From Epiperipatus broadwayi (lineage: Eukaryota > Onychophora > Udeonychophora > Euonychophora > Peripatidae): a DNA stretch of 64,000 nucleotides. This document shows positions 10,892-21,480 of the stretch, piece after piece. The notes beneath the pieces are model-generated. The model was not told where the DNA came from. It saw nothing but the letters and a program-made list of their open reading frames with translations, and did no database searches. The stretch lies in assembly GCA_028023455.1 (NCBI GenBank), contig JAQFVV010000012.1, forward strand, positions 13,592,364 to 13,656,363, given 5' to 3'. The position numbers and the translations under genes were made by a program. Position 1 is the first letter of the stretch, and each line of letters begins with the position of its first letter.

Positions 10892-12105
10892 GTAAACATG
10901 TTTTGCCACACACAGCAAGTTAGAGTAATCAATGGGTGCCAGAAGGCTTGTGCATAAAATCCCCATCTAGTGCCTACTCATCCAATATCCCCAGACTAGT
11001 TTCTGGCTTGTGGCCTTCGTCAGTGAAAAGCCTTGGATCTGAAAGCACTGCACCTGGATCTTAGGATCTAATGCAACCCTCCAGCAGTCACCTTTTATCT
11101 CCATTTAACTACAAAACTATGAGTCTTATTAAAACACCTTGATGTTTTCAATTCAAGCCCATTAGCTTATATAGTCATATGGGTCTGAACTAAGTTCAGC
11201 ACTCATACATTTTGGTGTCTTTGGTTCTTTAACAACCATAGCCACCACTATCCTATGAGGCAGGATTGTTTTTAAGCCAATAAACATCACATGACCACCA
11301 CTTCCTATGCTTGTGTATAACTTGTTAAAACAAGCAAAACTCACTATACGTATTGCCACACACCACAAGCTAGAGTATTCAATGGATGCCAGAGGACTTG
11401 TGCATAAAATACCCATCTAGTGCCTACTCATCCAATATCCCCAGACTAGTTTCTGGCTTATGGCCTTCATCAGTGAGGAGCCTTGGATCTGAGAGCACTG
11501 CACCTAGATGCCTTCTGGCATCCATTGATTACTCTAGCTTGCTGTGTGTAGCAATACATATAGTGAGTTTTGCCTGTTTTAACAACAGTTATACACAAGC
11601 ATAAGAAGTGGTGGTCATGAGATGTTTATTGGCTTAAAACCAATCCTGCCTCATAGGATAGTGGTGGCTATGATTGTTAAAGAACCAAAGACATCAAAAT
11701 GTATGGGTGCGAACTGAGTTCAGACCCATATGACTATATAAGCTAATGGGCTTGGATTGAAAACATCAAGGGGTTTTCAGTTTAAGACTCATAGTTTTGT
11801 AGTTAAGTGGAGATAAAAGGTGGCTGCTGGAGGGTTGCATTAGATCCTAAGATCTAGGTGCAGTGCTCTCAGATCCAAGGCTCCTCACTGACGAAGGTCA
11901 CAAGCCAGAAACTAGTCTGGGGATATTGGATGAGTAGGCACTAGATGGGGATTTTATGAACAAGCCTTCTGGCATCTATTGATTGCTCTAGCTTGCTGTG
12001 TGTGGCAATACGTATAGTGAGTTTTTCCTGTTTTAACAACAGTTATACACAAGCATAAGAAGTGGTGGTCATGTGATGTTTATTGGCTTAAAACATGTTT
12101 TGGTA
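10892..12105. repeat. Long palindromic (fold-back) repeat
   Basis: Left arm about 10900-11395 pairs with right arm about 11514-12008. For example, GCCTTGGATCTGAAAGCACT near 11030 is mirrored by AGATCCAAGGC near 11872, and GACCACCACTTCCTATGCTT near 11293 by AAGCATAAGAAGTGGTGGTC near 11594. The spacer (11396-11513) carries another copy of a module also found at 10930-11055. A further terminal module (about 12008-12098) repeats 11549-11640. No reading frame in it looks real. The architecture fits a compound fold-back element. Confidence 0.85.
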
Positions 12106-12258
12106 AGAATAGAAATATTATTAAGTACAAACTATTTGAAAAACAGTTTATCTATCAATTTAAACACATAATCTTTTATGTTAAACTAGTATGACCAATA
12201 TTTTACAATACTAAACCAATATGATCAATATTTTATAATACTTAGGGAAAATAAATAC

Positions 12259-12404
12259 CTCTTAATATCCAGTTCACTTCTATGTTTGCGTGAAACTATA
12301 AATTTTGGTGGACTTTCTGGATGATCTATGTCTTCTTTTAATATTACAATTTTATTGTGTGTATCATTTCTATCAAAAGTATCATTGGCATTAGCATTTT
12401 TGAT
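12259..12404 (-). CDS. Probable internal exon of a cellular gene
   Basis: On the minus strand a T-rich tract ends in AAG immediately before 12404, and the segment ends AAGAG|GTATTT at 12259. The 146 bp are open throughout, start in phase 0 and end two bases into a codon. The encoded peptide is polar and charged, with a proline patch (EDIDHPESPPKFIVSRKH). The exon 34436-35607 on the same strand ends in phase 0, so this could be the next exon of that gene after an intron of about 22 kb, although unseen exons may lie between. No family is recognised. The donor lacks the strongest consensus, so confidence is moderate. Confidence 0.5.
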
Positions 12405-13140
12405 CTTAAAAAAAAAATAATAATACCATAAATTGAAAACATTTAATTTCAAATAAAAACTTTAAATTTCAAATTATTTAAATTTAATAAGGAAAAAAAG
12501 TATCTGTACATTAACTATATTGTTTTATACATACTTATATGTATATTTTGGAGATAATATCCATGTAAATAAAGAAAACCTTTAAGTTTTGATATATCCA
12601 AACAATTATGTAATTGATAATTTCTTGAAAATATCAATAGAGATATTATCTCCTCACTTCCATTCTTTATTATAATAATAATCCATATGTAAATGAAATA
12701 TTTATTTTATATAGCGCGATGTTTATGAATTGTAATAAACTAAAGATCAGCTTTTCAAGCTAATGGACATGCGCTATATCAATCTTAATAATAAATGAAT
12801 ACTTTCACTTCCAACACAAGATAAAGTCTTTGCAAAATGGAAATATTGAATTCAACATATACAACTCTCTGGAGAAGTTCAAAATAATATTTTCAGAATG
12901 TCAAGAAACATGCTATTATTTCACATTCTCACCTATAAAAAATACCTTTCATGGTTTAAATTCATATAAGAATTTGGGTTTGAAGTAAAAAATGGATCCC
13001 TTTTACTTCAATAAAAAATTCCAACAAGAGCTAATATAGGTTAATGAAAAACTTGTTTAATCTCAAGGATTGTCAATAGTAATTGATAATTTATTGGAAA
13101 CATCAAAAGTTAAAAGCTATTTCTATTTACATGGATATTT
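12405..13140. other. AT-rich DNA, nothing recognised
   Basis: Probably intronic if the exon at 12259-12404 is real. A segment near 12550 is loosely mirrored near 13120 (ATATCCATGTAAAT), but no element boundaries could be set. Confidence 0.4.
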
Positions 13141-15040
13141 TCTCATTTCTATTTTTTATTATTATAATGGCCAACTCAATCTCACAATCCTATCTGCTAT
13201 ACCAGGGCACCACTAGGCCATTCGAACCTAGAATATTTATCAAGTAGGTAGATATGTATAGGAGATGTTATTCTTTTGTCGAACTGAAAGGCCCAGTCAC
13301 TACCTCATGAAGAAGCTAAGCTTATAAAATCATACTATATATTTTATACCAAAATTTCTAATTCTTGATTTTTTTTAAAATATATTATGAATAAAAATAT
13401 ATAAAATTAAGTTATTACCAAAATTAATCAAACAAAACATTTTTATTATTATGCACACACATTAAAAGAAAAATTATGGAAACTAAATTACTTACTGAAT
13501 AAATTTAATTTAAGTTATTTGCATAGATGGATTAATTTAAGAGGATTAATAGTTTCAATATTTTGCTAAACGTAAATATACTACTTTGACTACGCACATA
13601 ACTAACTAGATTCTTTTAACTCCAGGCTACAAGTTCGTATCCAAATCGACAGCAGCTTATCGATATACCAATCTGATCAATGCAAAATGAAAATGTTAGC
13701 ATAAAAAACTATGCCAACAGGAATGTGCATCTGTAGCATGATATTATTAAAGAAATAATGACCCTCATCCAGTACAGGAATGTGCATTTATCTGGGGAGT
13801 TAACCATTTGAAAATATATATAAAAGAAATGTTCTTCAAATGGGGAATAGTGGTCTTTGCCTATTTACTGTTCCAACTAGAGCGTAAGGAGATCAATGGC
13901 ATAGAAAATACATCTATGACCATTGGCAACATGATGGCTACACTTCTGGGCCATGCATTCAGTTGGATACTATGCCCTGTATGCTAATGCAGCACAAGGG
14001 AATGAGAATCCAATGTGCCTCCTCAGATTACATTGACATAAAACACCCATACATCCCTCCACCAGCACTGATTCAATTATGAAACAAATAGCCCAAAATT
14101 AACATACTTAAACTAATATAATCTTACAAATCTATGCAGCCATTTGCACTTATTTTTAAATTAATTTAAAAGGAGTACGAGAGGAGGAGGAGAATGATGG
14201 TGGTGATGATGATGATAGCAAACATATTAAAAGAAAAATATAACAAATAATTTAAATTTCTGCTTAATCAGATAAGAGAATTTATGGGTTAAGTATTGTT
14301 TAGGTTTAAGTATTTAAAAAAGTTCTTAGTTTAAATTATTAAAGTTCATACTTTCCATTGCTGTAGGTTTTTTTTGCAGTACATCTTGGGCATCCATGAT
14401 GTGTCCTACAACTCCAATTGAAGTCCAAGTTTTAAGGAAGACCAGTCTGTTGTTTGCCACTTTTCAGGAACCATAATGCTGGAGGTCACCTCAGCTGGTG
14501 CAAATACGGGAAACTAATTTGTGTGATCCTTACATTTTTGATGTCCACAATACACATAAATATGCAGAAATTAAATAGAGCAATGAAACTCCACTTAACC
14601 AAATTTTCTTTTATTCCCTTTTATATCATTTTGAATTCCTTATCATCAAATTCCAGGATCGATCTATCCTGGCTTCGCGCTGACCTTATTGGCGATGAGG
14701 ATTTTCTCTGTGGCCATGTGTTCAGTCACATCATTTATTGGGAAGTTCACTTTTTGAGCGGGAACAGATTTTATTACTATAAATTTTTTTTTAATTGATC
14801 TCTTATCTGACTGATCAGTTGAATGCCCTCAAAGGCCTGTTTGCTATTATATCATTTCATTTAATTAAAAAAAAAAATTCCATTCTAAGATTTAAAATAA
14901 TTTCTAAATAGAAAACAAAATTAAAAATAATTTGTAAAATACAAAATAATTAACAGCTCTTATTTTCTTCTACATTCCTTTAAAATAATTATTTAATAGT
15001 TTTCCATCTGTGCAACTATATATCTTGGCTTAATAAGTTT
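13141..15040 (+). repeat. Repeat R2, copy 1 (left part)
   Basis: Collinear with 19440-21425 over its length. Shared landmarks include GGCCATTCGAACCTAGAATA, CAGGCTACAAGTTC, TTGGCAACATGATGGCTACA and TTTTTGAGCGGGAACAGATT. The copy is broken at about 15040 and resumes at about 18924. It carries a GGA/GAT trinucleotide patch at 14175-14218 where copy 2 has a CAG/CAA array. Short open frames (for example 14454-14798) are not conserved between copies, so I see no gene. The class is unknown. Confidence 0.8.
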
Positions 15041-15311
15041 AAAAAAACATATATACAAGCAACAAAGAATACAAATTATAAAATTATCATAGAAAAGTCT
15101 TTTTCGGCAAATTATGTTGTTTTTTTTTTGCCTTTTTCAATATGTCTCCATGATTTAAAGCACATACAGTGACATCTATATCAATACATGAGAGAAGACA
15201 GATAAACAAATGGATATCCGACACGATCTATTATGTGATTTTTTTTTCTTTCTCAATCCTACTACAAAATTACTCTGTTATATATATTGAATTGATATAT
15301 ATCCACATATA

Positions 15312-15692
15312 TTAATTATTAACTATCCATTCTTTATCCATTAACCACTTATTATTCAACTTAATGGATGTTTTGTATATATTCATACAGTTGTTTTTAT
15401 TATACATGATATAGTTTGTTTCATATATTTTACGTCTATTAACATTTTTAATATAATCAAGAACACTTATATTATCAATACAACTTATTTTATGTCCGTA
15501 CTGCAAATAATGAACATATAACGCAGATCTATCATCTTTCCTAGCAATAGCATCATTGTATTCTTTAGCTCTTTCTCCCAATTGCTTTGGTGTCTGGCCA
15601 CAGTAAACCATATTACAAAAATTACATCTAATTTTATAAACCATTCCTCTCTTATATTTTATATCATCTTTCATCCTACAATTAGTTATCAA
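15312..15692 (-). pseudogene. PLE GIY-YIG endonuclease, left palindrome arm
   Basis: C-terminal nuclease domain of a Penelope-like element read outward from the palindrome centre. It contains a GMVYKIRCNFCNMVYCG block (GIY-like MVY, a CxxC pair, and YCG where YIG is expected) and the downstream RSALYVHYLQYG motif also present in the PLE at 7.7-9 kb. The RT part is absent: both arms are cut at the same point just upstream of the domain. Compared with the right arm it keeps the Gly of GIY but has Cys in place of the second Tyr of YYG and Tyr instead of His in the AKEH motif. Not expected to be active. Confidence 0.8.
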
Positions 15693-15725
15693 TTTATCTA
15701 AATTTTTGCTATTAGCCCATTTAAT

Positions 15726-16136
15726 GTGGGATGGGCTAATAGCAAAATTTTAGATAAATTGATAACTAATTGTAGGATGAAAGATGATATAAAATATAAG
15801 AGAGAAATGGTTTATAAAATTAGATGTAATTTTTGTAATATGGTTTACTATGGTCAGACGTCAAAGCAATTGGGAGAGAGAGCTAAAGAGCACAATGATA
15901 CCATTGCTAGGAAAGATAATAGATCTGCGTTATATGTTCATTATTTGCAGTACGGACAAAAAATAAATTGTATTGATAATATAAGTGTTCTTGATTATAT
16001 TAAAAATGTTAATAGACGTAAAATATATGAAACAAACTATATCATGTATAATAAAAACAACTGTATGAATATATACAAAACATCCATTAAGTTGAATAAT
16101 AAGTGGTTAATGGATAAAGAATGGATAGTTAATTAA
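15726..16136 (+). pseudogene. PLE GIY-YIG endonuclease, right palindrome arm
   Basis: Mirror copy of the left-arm domain, 136 codons, read in the opposite direction. It keeps MVYYG and RAKEH, but the Gly of the GIY motif is Glu (EMVYKI). The frame also includes a short stretch upstream (MGWANSKIL) corresponding to the link between RT and nuclease in the PLE at 8.6 kb (IGWSTSKTL). The two arms carry different substitutions, so they have been decaying separately since the palindrome formed. No RT is present, so it cannot move by itself. Confidence 0.8.
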
Positions 16137-16439
16137 TTAATATATGTGGATATATATCAATTCAATATATATAACAGTAATTTTGTAGTAGGATTGAGAA
16201 AGAAAAAAAAATCACATAATAGATCGTGTCGGATATCCATTTTTTTATCTGTCTTCTCTCATGTATTGATATAGATGTCACTGTATGTGCTTTAAATCGT
16301 GGAGATATATTGAAAAGAGCAAAAAAAACATAATTTGCCGAAAAAGGCTTTTCTATAATAATTTTATAATTTGTAAGCCACTAGAGGCGCGATTTCTAAT
16401 CAAAAACACATTAATATAATGTTCCTAGGCCAGCGCTTC

Positions 16440-17880
16440 TCTATTAATATTGACTTTTTTTTGTTTGTTTGTTTACAAAGTTTACTTTCTTTCGTTTCTG
16501 AATTATTTTTCCCAAATAATATTTTTGACGATGCTATAATAATAGTTGTTTTTTTTTTTAATTTTTATGGACAAGAGAGTCTTTTTTGGTGTGTGCTCAA
16601 ATAGTAATTTGTGTTTTTTTTTTTAAATAGTATTACTGTTTTTGTAAAATTGGATTGCCGAAATTTAAGAGAGAATGGGTCTTTTTTGGTGTGTGTTCAA
16701 ATAGTAATTTGTGTTTTTTTTTTTTAAATAGTATTACTGTTTTTGTAAAATTGGATTGCTGAAATTTAAGAGAGAAGTGTTGTTTTTTTTTTTTCTGCGT
16801 GTGCATGTGTATGTTTAAATAAAAATGAAAACGGTTATTTTTATCGGTTTACATTTAATTGATGACCGATATGACTTCCTTTTGTTTATAAATTATGATT
16901 TTTGTTTCCATGAATAAATATTTTTGACAATGGGACAATAATAGTTGTTGTTTGTTTAATTTTTATTGACAAAAGGTTGTTTTTCGGTGTAGTTTCAAAT
17001 AGTAATTTGGGTTACGTTTAAATAATAAGTTACCGTCTTACTTTGATTGGTTTACATTTGATTGCCACTAATTATTGGGAGGGGTGTTTTTTTGTGTGTA
17101 CGGTTGTAGACAACAATTATTGGGTGAAGGGGTGGGTTAACCATTTAAAGAATAGTAGTTTTAAGTTACGGTCTTACTTTGATTGGTTTACATTTGATTG
17201 CCAATACTAATTATTGGGAGGGGTGTTTTTTTGTATGTACGATTGTAGACAACAATTATTGGGGAAAGGGGTGTAACCGTTTAAAGAATAGTAGTTTACG
17301 TTACTTTTAGTGGTGGTGTACATTTGATTGCTGACAATAATTAGTGAGAGGGTGGGTGTTTTTGGATGATGATTAAATACTAATTTACCTTCCTTTTATT
17401 TTACATTTGATTGCCGACAACAATTATTTGGGCAAAGGGGGTTTTTTTTTTGTGTATGTTTGGTAAATCAAAATTGAAGTTACTTTTATTTATTACATTT
17501 GATTGACAACCAATTGACTTTTTTCGTTTATAAATTATTGTTTTGGTTTCCCAAAAACAATATTTTTGACAATGGGACAATAATAGTTCTTAATTTCTTT
17601 ATTATTGACAAGAACGGATCTTTTTTGGTGTACGTTTAAATAGTAATTTGGGTTGTGTTTAAATAGTAATACTGTTTTTTAAAATTTAAGTGACAAAATT
17701 AAAGAAACAACGGGGTTTTTTTTTTTATGGATCTTTAAATAATAATTTTCGTTACTTTAATTTGTTTACATTTGATTGACAACAATTAGTGGGAGGGGTG
17801 TTTTTGTGTATTTTTAAATAATAATTTACATTTTTTGGTTAACAACAATTATTGTGTGTATGTTACATTACTTTATTTAT
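16440..17880 (+). repeat. Degenerate T/G-rich tandem repeats inside the Merlin-like element
   Basis: A unit with GGTTTACATTTGATTGCC, then AATTATTGGGAGGGGTGTTT and AATAGTAATTT recurs at irregular spacing, for instance near 17050, 17185, 17310, 17400 and 17765. A 95-bp unit is nearly perfectly duplicated at about 16575-16770 (TTTTTTGGTGTGTG then AAATAGTAATTTGTG). Marked strand asymmetry is seen: the plus strand is T and G rich and poor in C. No coding frame. Confidence 0.7.
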
Positions 17881-17888
17881 TAATTTGG

Positions 17889-18231
17889 TTAATAATATTT
17901 CCTGGTAGACATTTCAATATCATTAATGGCATGCTGTACGGTCAACTCATCACGGCTCCGGTGATGCAGCAAACGTAAAGACTTGATGAACGGCATTTGA
18001 AATCCCTCAAACCAACTGCCTTTTCGAAGTGCACATTTCTTTCGGCAAGAACGAGACTTACAAATAAAAGTCCAAAGATCTTTATGAGCCTCAAGTCTCA
18101 TACATTCACCGCACAAACATCTTTTTTTCTTTCAGCAGGATGTTTTTCTGCTGTAGAAATGTTACAGCACTGGCGGCTTCCATGTCTGGCAATTCCCATC
18201 TTTTCATATTTTCTGTTTTCGAATTTGCCAT
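17889..18231 (-). pseudogene. Merlin/ISXO2-like transposase N-terminal fragment
   Basis: The main frame (18116-17889) encodes a zinc-ribbon start: MCGECMRL (C2, C5), FICKSRSCRKKC (C19, C24, C28) and LRKGSWFEG, an arrangement typical of the N-terminus of IS1595/ISXO2-type transposases found in animals as Merlin-like elements. An ATG at 18231 opens an upstream frame (MANSKTENMKRW) that is one base out of register; the shift falls in the A-run near 18130. After HAINDIEMSTRKYY the frame stops, and the DDE catalytic domain is missing, replaced by T-rich tandem repeats. No intron donor is evident at the break. A dead, internally deleted copy. Confidence 0.7.
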
Positions 18232-18572
18232 ACTTTTTGTCTCGGAAAATTTCTCACTAAAACGTGACTCAAAGCGTGATCTTTAAAATATTACGCTAAC
18301 CCACCGTAATCGAAAATTTAGGAGGAATACAAATTTATGAGGAACAATCATGATACTGTTAAAATGTAACAGTACATCAATTCGTCTTAAAAAAAAAAAG
18401 GCACCGATGAAAATTTAAATAAGTTTGGCACGATCAAATTAACACACCCACGTACGATATTGTTACATCAAATACATAACACAGCATTACGATATAGTGT
18501 GTGACACAAACAACTACAGCATTTTCCTCTGCTTTTAGCAACGGAAAAAGCCACACCGTTAGCCGCTAAGCC

Positions 18573-18713
18573 GAGTTAACATTCTTTCTAGATTTTATCG
18601 TAGAAAGAAGACTTAACTCCGAGTTAACAGTCTACCTTTTAGCGTAGAAAAAAGACTTAACTCAGAGTTAACAATTTTTCTTTTCTAGGATTTATTTTAG
18701 AAAGAATGCTTAA
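18573..18713. repeat. Three tandem hairpin repeats near the transposon end
   Basis: Units start at 18573, 18621 and 18665 (44-49 bp). Each begins GAGTTAAC and ends in a complementary TTAACTC or CTTAA, with CTAGAAAG-type inner pairs, so each can fold on itself. They lie about 90 bp from the element's right end and could be transposase-binding subterminal repeats; that role is inference. Confidence 0.65.
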
Positions 18714-18923
18714 AGGCTTGGGTGCGGCCGCGGAAACGGCATATTTCTAGAAATTTAGCTAGAAATTGCGCCTCTAGCGGCTGACACGAAGGATCAGATG
18801 ACACCAATTTGTATTCTTTGTTGCTTGTATATATGTAATTTTAAACATATTTGACTATTGTATACTTGAAGTGCAACATAAAAAAAAAATTGGTTTTAAT
18901 TCTGATTCTTTTTCTGTATAGTA

Positions 18924-19045
18924 ATCTTGGCTTAAATAAAATTTTTATAAATATTTTTACAATTCTACTTGAGAGTGGTTTTATTTATTGTTAATTTTAA
19001 TTTTTTATTGACAGTGATGTAACGGCATATATGTATACTGTTACC
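18924..19045 (+). repeat. Repeat R2, copy 1 (right part)
   Basis: Resumes the sequence broken at 15040: ATCTTGGCTTAAATAAA then TTTTTACAATTCTACTTGA matches 21414-21465. ATTGACAGTGA followed by GCATATATGTATAC matches 21803-21830. Confidence 0.7.
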
Positions 19046-19435
19046 AATCACTGAACTTCATCAAAAACAAAAACAATTTACTTAAGTGTTAGTAAACATA
19101 TGCTAGAAAAAATTTACTGACTTCTTTGCTTAGTAATTGCACAAAAAAAAATTTCCCATATTTCTACATCCCCCAAGAACATGCCTCCACCTTCAACAGT
19201 TCCAAATTTATTTACTTTTCTCTTTATTAATTAGTCTTCCCAACAATTACTTTTCTAAGTTATATTTTATCAGTTTCCTTCCTCACATGTATGCTTAGGT
19301 GCGCATTTTACCTTCTGGCAGTATTATTACATTACGTTCAAATTTATAACTTTCAATAAAAGCCAAAAAAGAAATAATTATTCATTTTCTTACTGGCACA
19401 ATTTCTAAAATTCCCAGGGTACTCGTGGTTAAAGT
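19046..19435. other. No gene seen
   Basis: AT-rich spacer between the two R2 copies, with no recognised feature. Confidence 0.5.
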
Positions 19436-20487
19436 GTATCAAGCCACATTGGTTAGTCAATTATAATGATCGACTCAATCTCGCAAACCTATCTGCCATA
19501 CTACTACTAGGCCATTCGAACCTAGAATATTTATAAAATAGGCAGATACGCATGGGAGAGGTTATCCTTTTGTTGAACCGAAAGCCCCAGTCACTAGCTC
19601 ATGGAGAAGCTGAGCTTATAAAAGCATACTGTATATTTTATACCAAAATTTCTAATTGTTGATTTTTTACTGCCAAAATTAATCAAACAAAACAATTTTA
19701 TTTTTATGCACACACATTTAAAAGAAAAATTCTGGAAACTATATTAGTTACTGAATAAATTTAATTTACGTTATTTGCACAGATGGATTAATTTAAGAGA
19801 TTTAATACAATTTCGATATTTTGCTTAACATAAATATGCTACATAGACTATGCACTTAACTAACTCGATTCTTTCACTCCAGGCTACAAGTTCTCATCCA
19901 AATCAACATCAGCTTACTGATATACCAATGTGATCAATGCAAAATGAAGATATTAGCATAAAAAACCATGCCAATAAAAATATGCATCTGTAGCATGATA
20001 TTATTAAAGAAATAATGACTCTCGTTCAGTACAGGAATATGCATCTGTCTGGTGAGATAATCATTTGGAAATATATTTAAAAGAACTGCTCTATAAATGG
20101 GATAATAGTGGTCTTTGCCAGCTTATTGTTCCAACCAGAGCATAAGGAAATCAATGGCATAGGAAATACATCTACGACCATTGGCAACATGATGGCTACA
20201 CTTTTGAGCCAAGCATTCAGTGGTTACTATGCCCTGTATGCTAATGCAGAACAAGAGAATGAGAAACCAATGTACTTCCCCAGATTACAATGACATAAAA
20301 TACCCGTACAACCCTGCACCAGCACCGATTCAACTACAAAACAAATAGCCAAAAATTAACACACTTAAACTAACATAATCTTACGAATTTATGCAGCCAT
20401 TTACATTTATTTTTAAATTATTAATTTAAAAAAAATTACAAAAATGGAAATACTAGCAGCAGCAGCAACAGTAACAGCAATAGCAAT

Positions 20488-20519
<32 letters not shown>

Positions 20520-21480
20520 TAGCAGCAACAGCAGAATGACAACAATAACAACAACAGCAGCAAACATATTAAAAAAATATATAACAAATAATTTAAATAT
20601 CTGCTTAATCATATAAGAGACTTTATAGGTTAGGTAAGTATTTGAAAACATTCTTAGTTTAGATTATTAAAGTTCATACTTTCCATGGCTATAGGTTTAT
20701 TTGAAGTCTGTCTTGACAGTCCACGATGTGTCGCACAGCTCCAATCAAAATCCATTTAGTATTAATATTGTTTTCAGGAAGACCAGCCTGTTGCTTGTCA
20801 CTCTTCGGGAACCATAACGCTAGAGGTCACCTCTGCTGGTGCAAATACAGGAAACTAATTTATTGTGTGACCCTTACATTTTTGAGGTCTGCAATACACA
20901 TAAATATGCTTAAATTATGTAATCAACAAGAGCAATGAAACTACACTTAACCAAAGTTTTCTTTTCTTCCCTTTTATATTCCTTATCATCAAATTCCAGG
21001 ATCGATCTTGCCTGGCTTCATGCTGATCTTATTGGCAATGATGATTTTTTTCTATGGACTGTGTGTTCATTCACATCGTTTATTGGGCAGGCTCACTTTT
21101 TGAGCGGGAACAGATTTTATATCTAGGAATTTTTTTTTTTTAATTGATCTCTTATTTGACTGATCGAATGAATGCCCTCAAGGGCCTGTTTGCTATTATA
21201 TCATTTCATTTCATTTTAAAAAAATCATTTCCATTCTAAGATTTACAATAATTTCTATATAGAAAACAAAATCAAAAATAATTTGTAAAATAAAAAAAAA
21301 TTAACAGCTCTTATTTTTTTTTTACATTCCTTTAAAATAAACTTTTATCTTTAGATTCTAACTTTAACTTACTTTTAAGTAATTATTTAAGTCTTCCATC
21401 TATGCAATTATATATCTTGGTTTAAATAAAGTTTTTATTAATATTTTTACAATTCTACTTGAAAATATAGGGGATTTGAG
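19436..21480 (+). repeat. Repeat R2, copy 2 (uninterrupted)
   Basis: Direct-repeat partner of 13141-15040 plus 18924-19045. It preserves the empty site of the PLE insertion at about 21410-21465. A short open frame at 20108-20293 is only loosely kept in copy 1, with changes spread over all codon positions, which argues against coding. Confidence 0.8.
20452..20573 (+). repeat. Interrupted CAG/CAA trinucleotide array
   Basis: Runs of AGC, AAC and occasional AAT triplets. The opposite strand reads as a poly-leucine frame, which is an artefact of the repeat. Confidence 0.85.

Larger units (their letters stand above)
16368..18813 (-). mobile_element. Merlin-like (IS1595/ISXO2-type) DNA transposon relic
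   Basis: The insert proper is 16376-18805, flanked by an 8-bp duplication AATTTGTA (16368-16375 and 18806-18813), inside the right arm of the PLE palindrome. Inverted repeats AGCCACTAGAGGCGCGATTT (from 16376) and its near-complement ending GCGCCTCTAGCGGCT (to about 18782) mark the ends. The right end has about 22 further bases, absent on the left, so the left tip may be eroded. Inside are a minus-strand transposase fragment, subterminal hairpin repeats, and a long T-rich degenerate tandem region in place of the catalytic domain. An 8-9 bp target duplication is known for Merlin elements. Confidence 0.72.
15041..18923. mobile_element. Palindromic Penelope-like insertion, split by a second transposon
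   Basis: This block interrupts repeat R2 copy 1. Both edges carry ATCTTGGCTTA (15022-15032 and 18924-18934), while uninterrupted copy 2 has it once near 21414, so it looks like a target duplication. The palindrome arms are 15047-15720 (left) and 15731-16375 continuing at 18806-18836 (right), around a 10-bp centre. The right arm is interrupted by the element at 16376-18805. About 85 bp of non-palindromic tail follow the right arm. Confidence 0.8.

Noticed and set aside
13165-13230. tRNA-like B box (TTCGAACC) in repeat R2, also at 19508
   Set aside because: No matching A box at the right distance and no cloverleaf, so a tRNA gene or tRNA-derived SINE cannot be supported.
20108-20293. 61-codon frame shared in part by both R2 copies
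   Set aside because: Differences between copies fall at all codon positions and copy 1 has a frameshift, so there is no sign of protein-level selection.
20436-20651. Poly-leucine minus-strand reading frame
   Set aside because: It is the translation of an interrupted CAG/CAA microsatellite.
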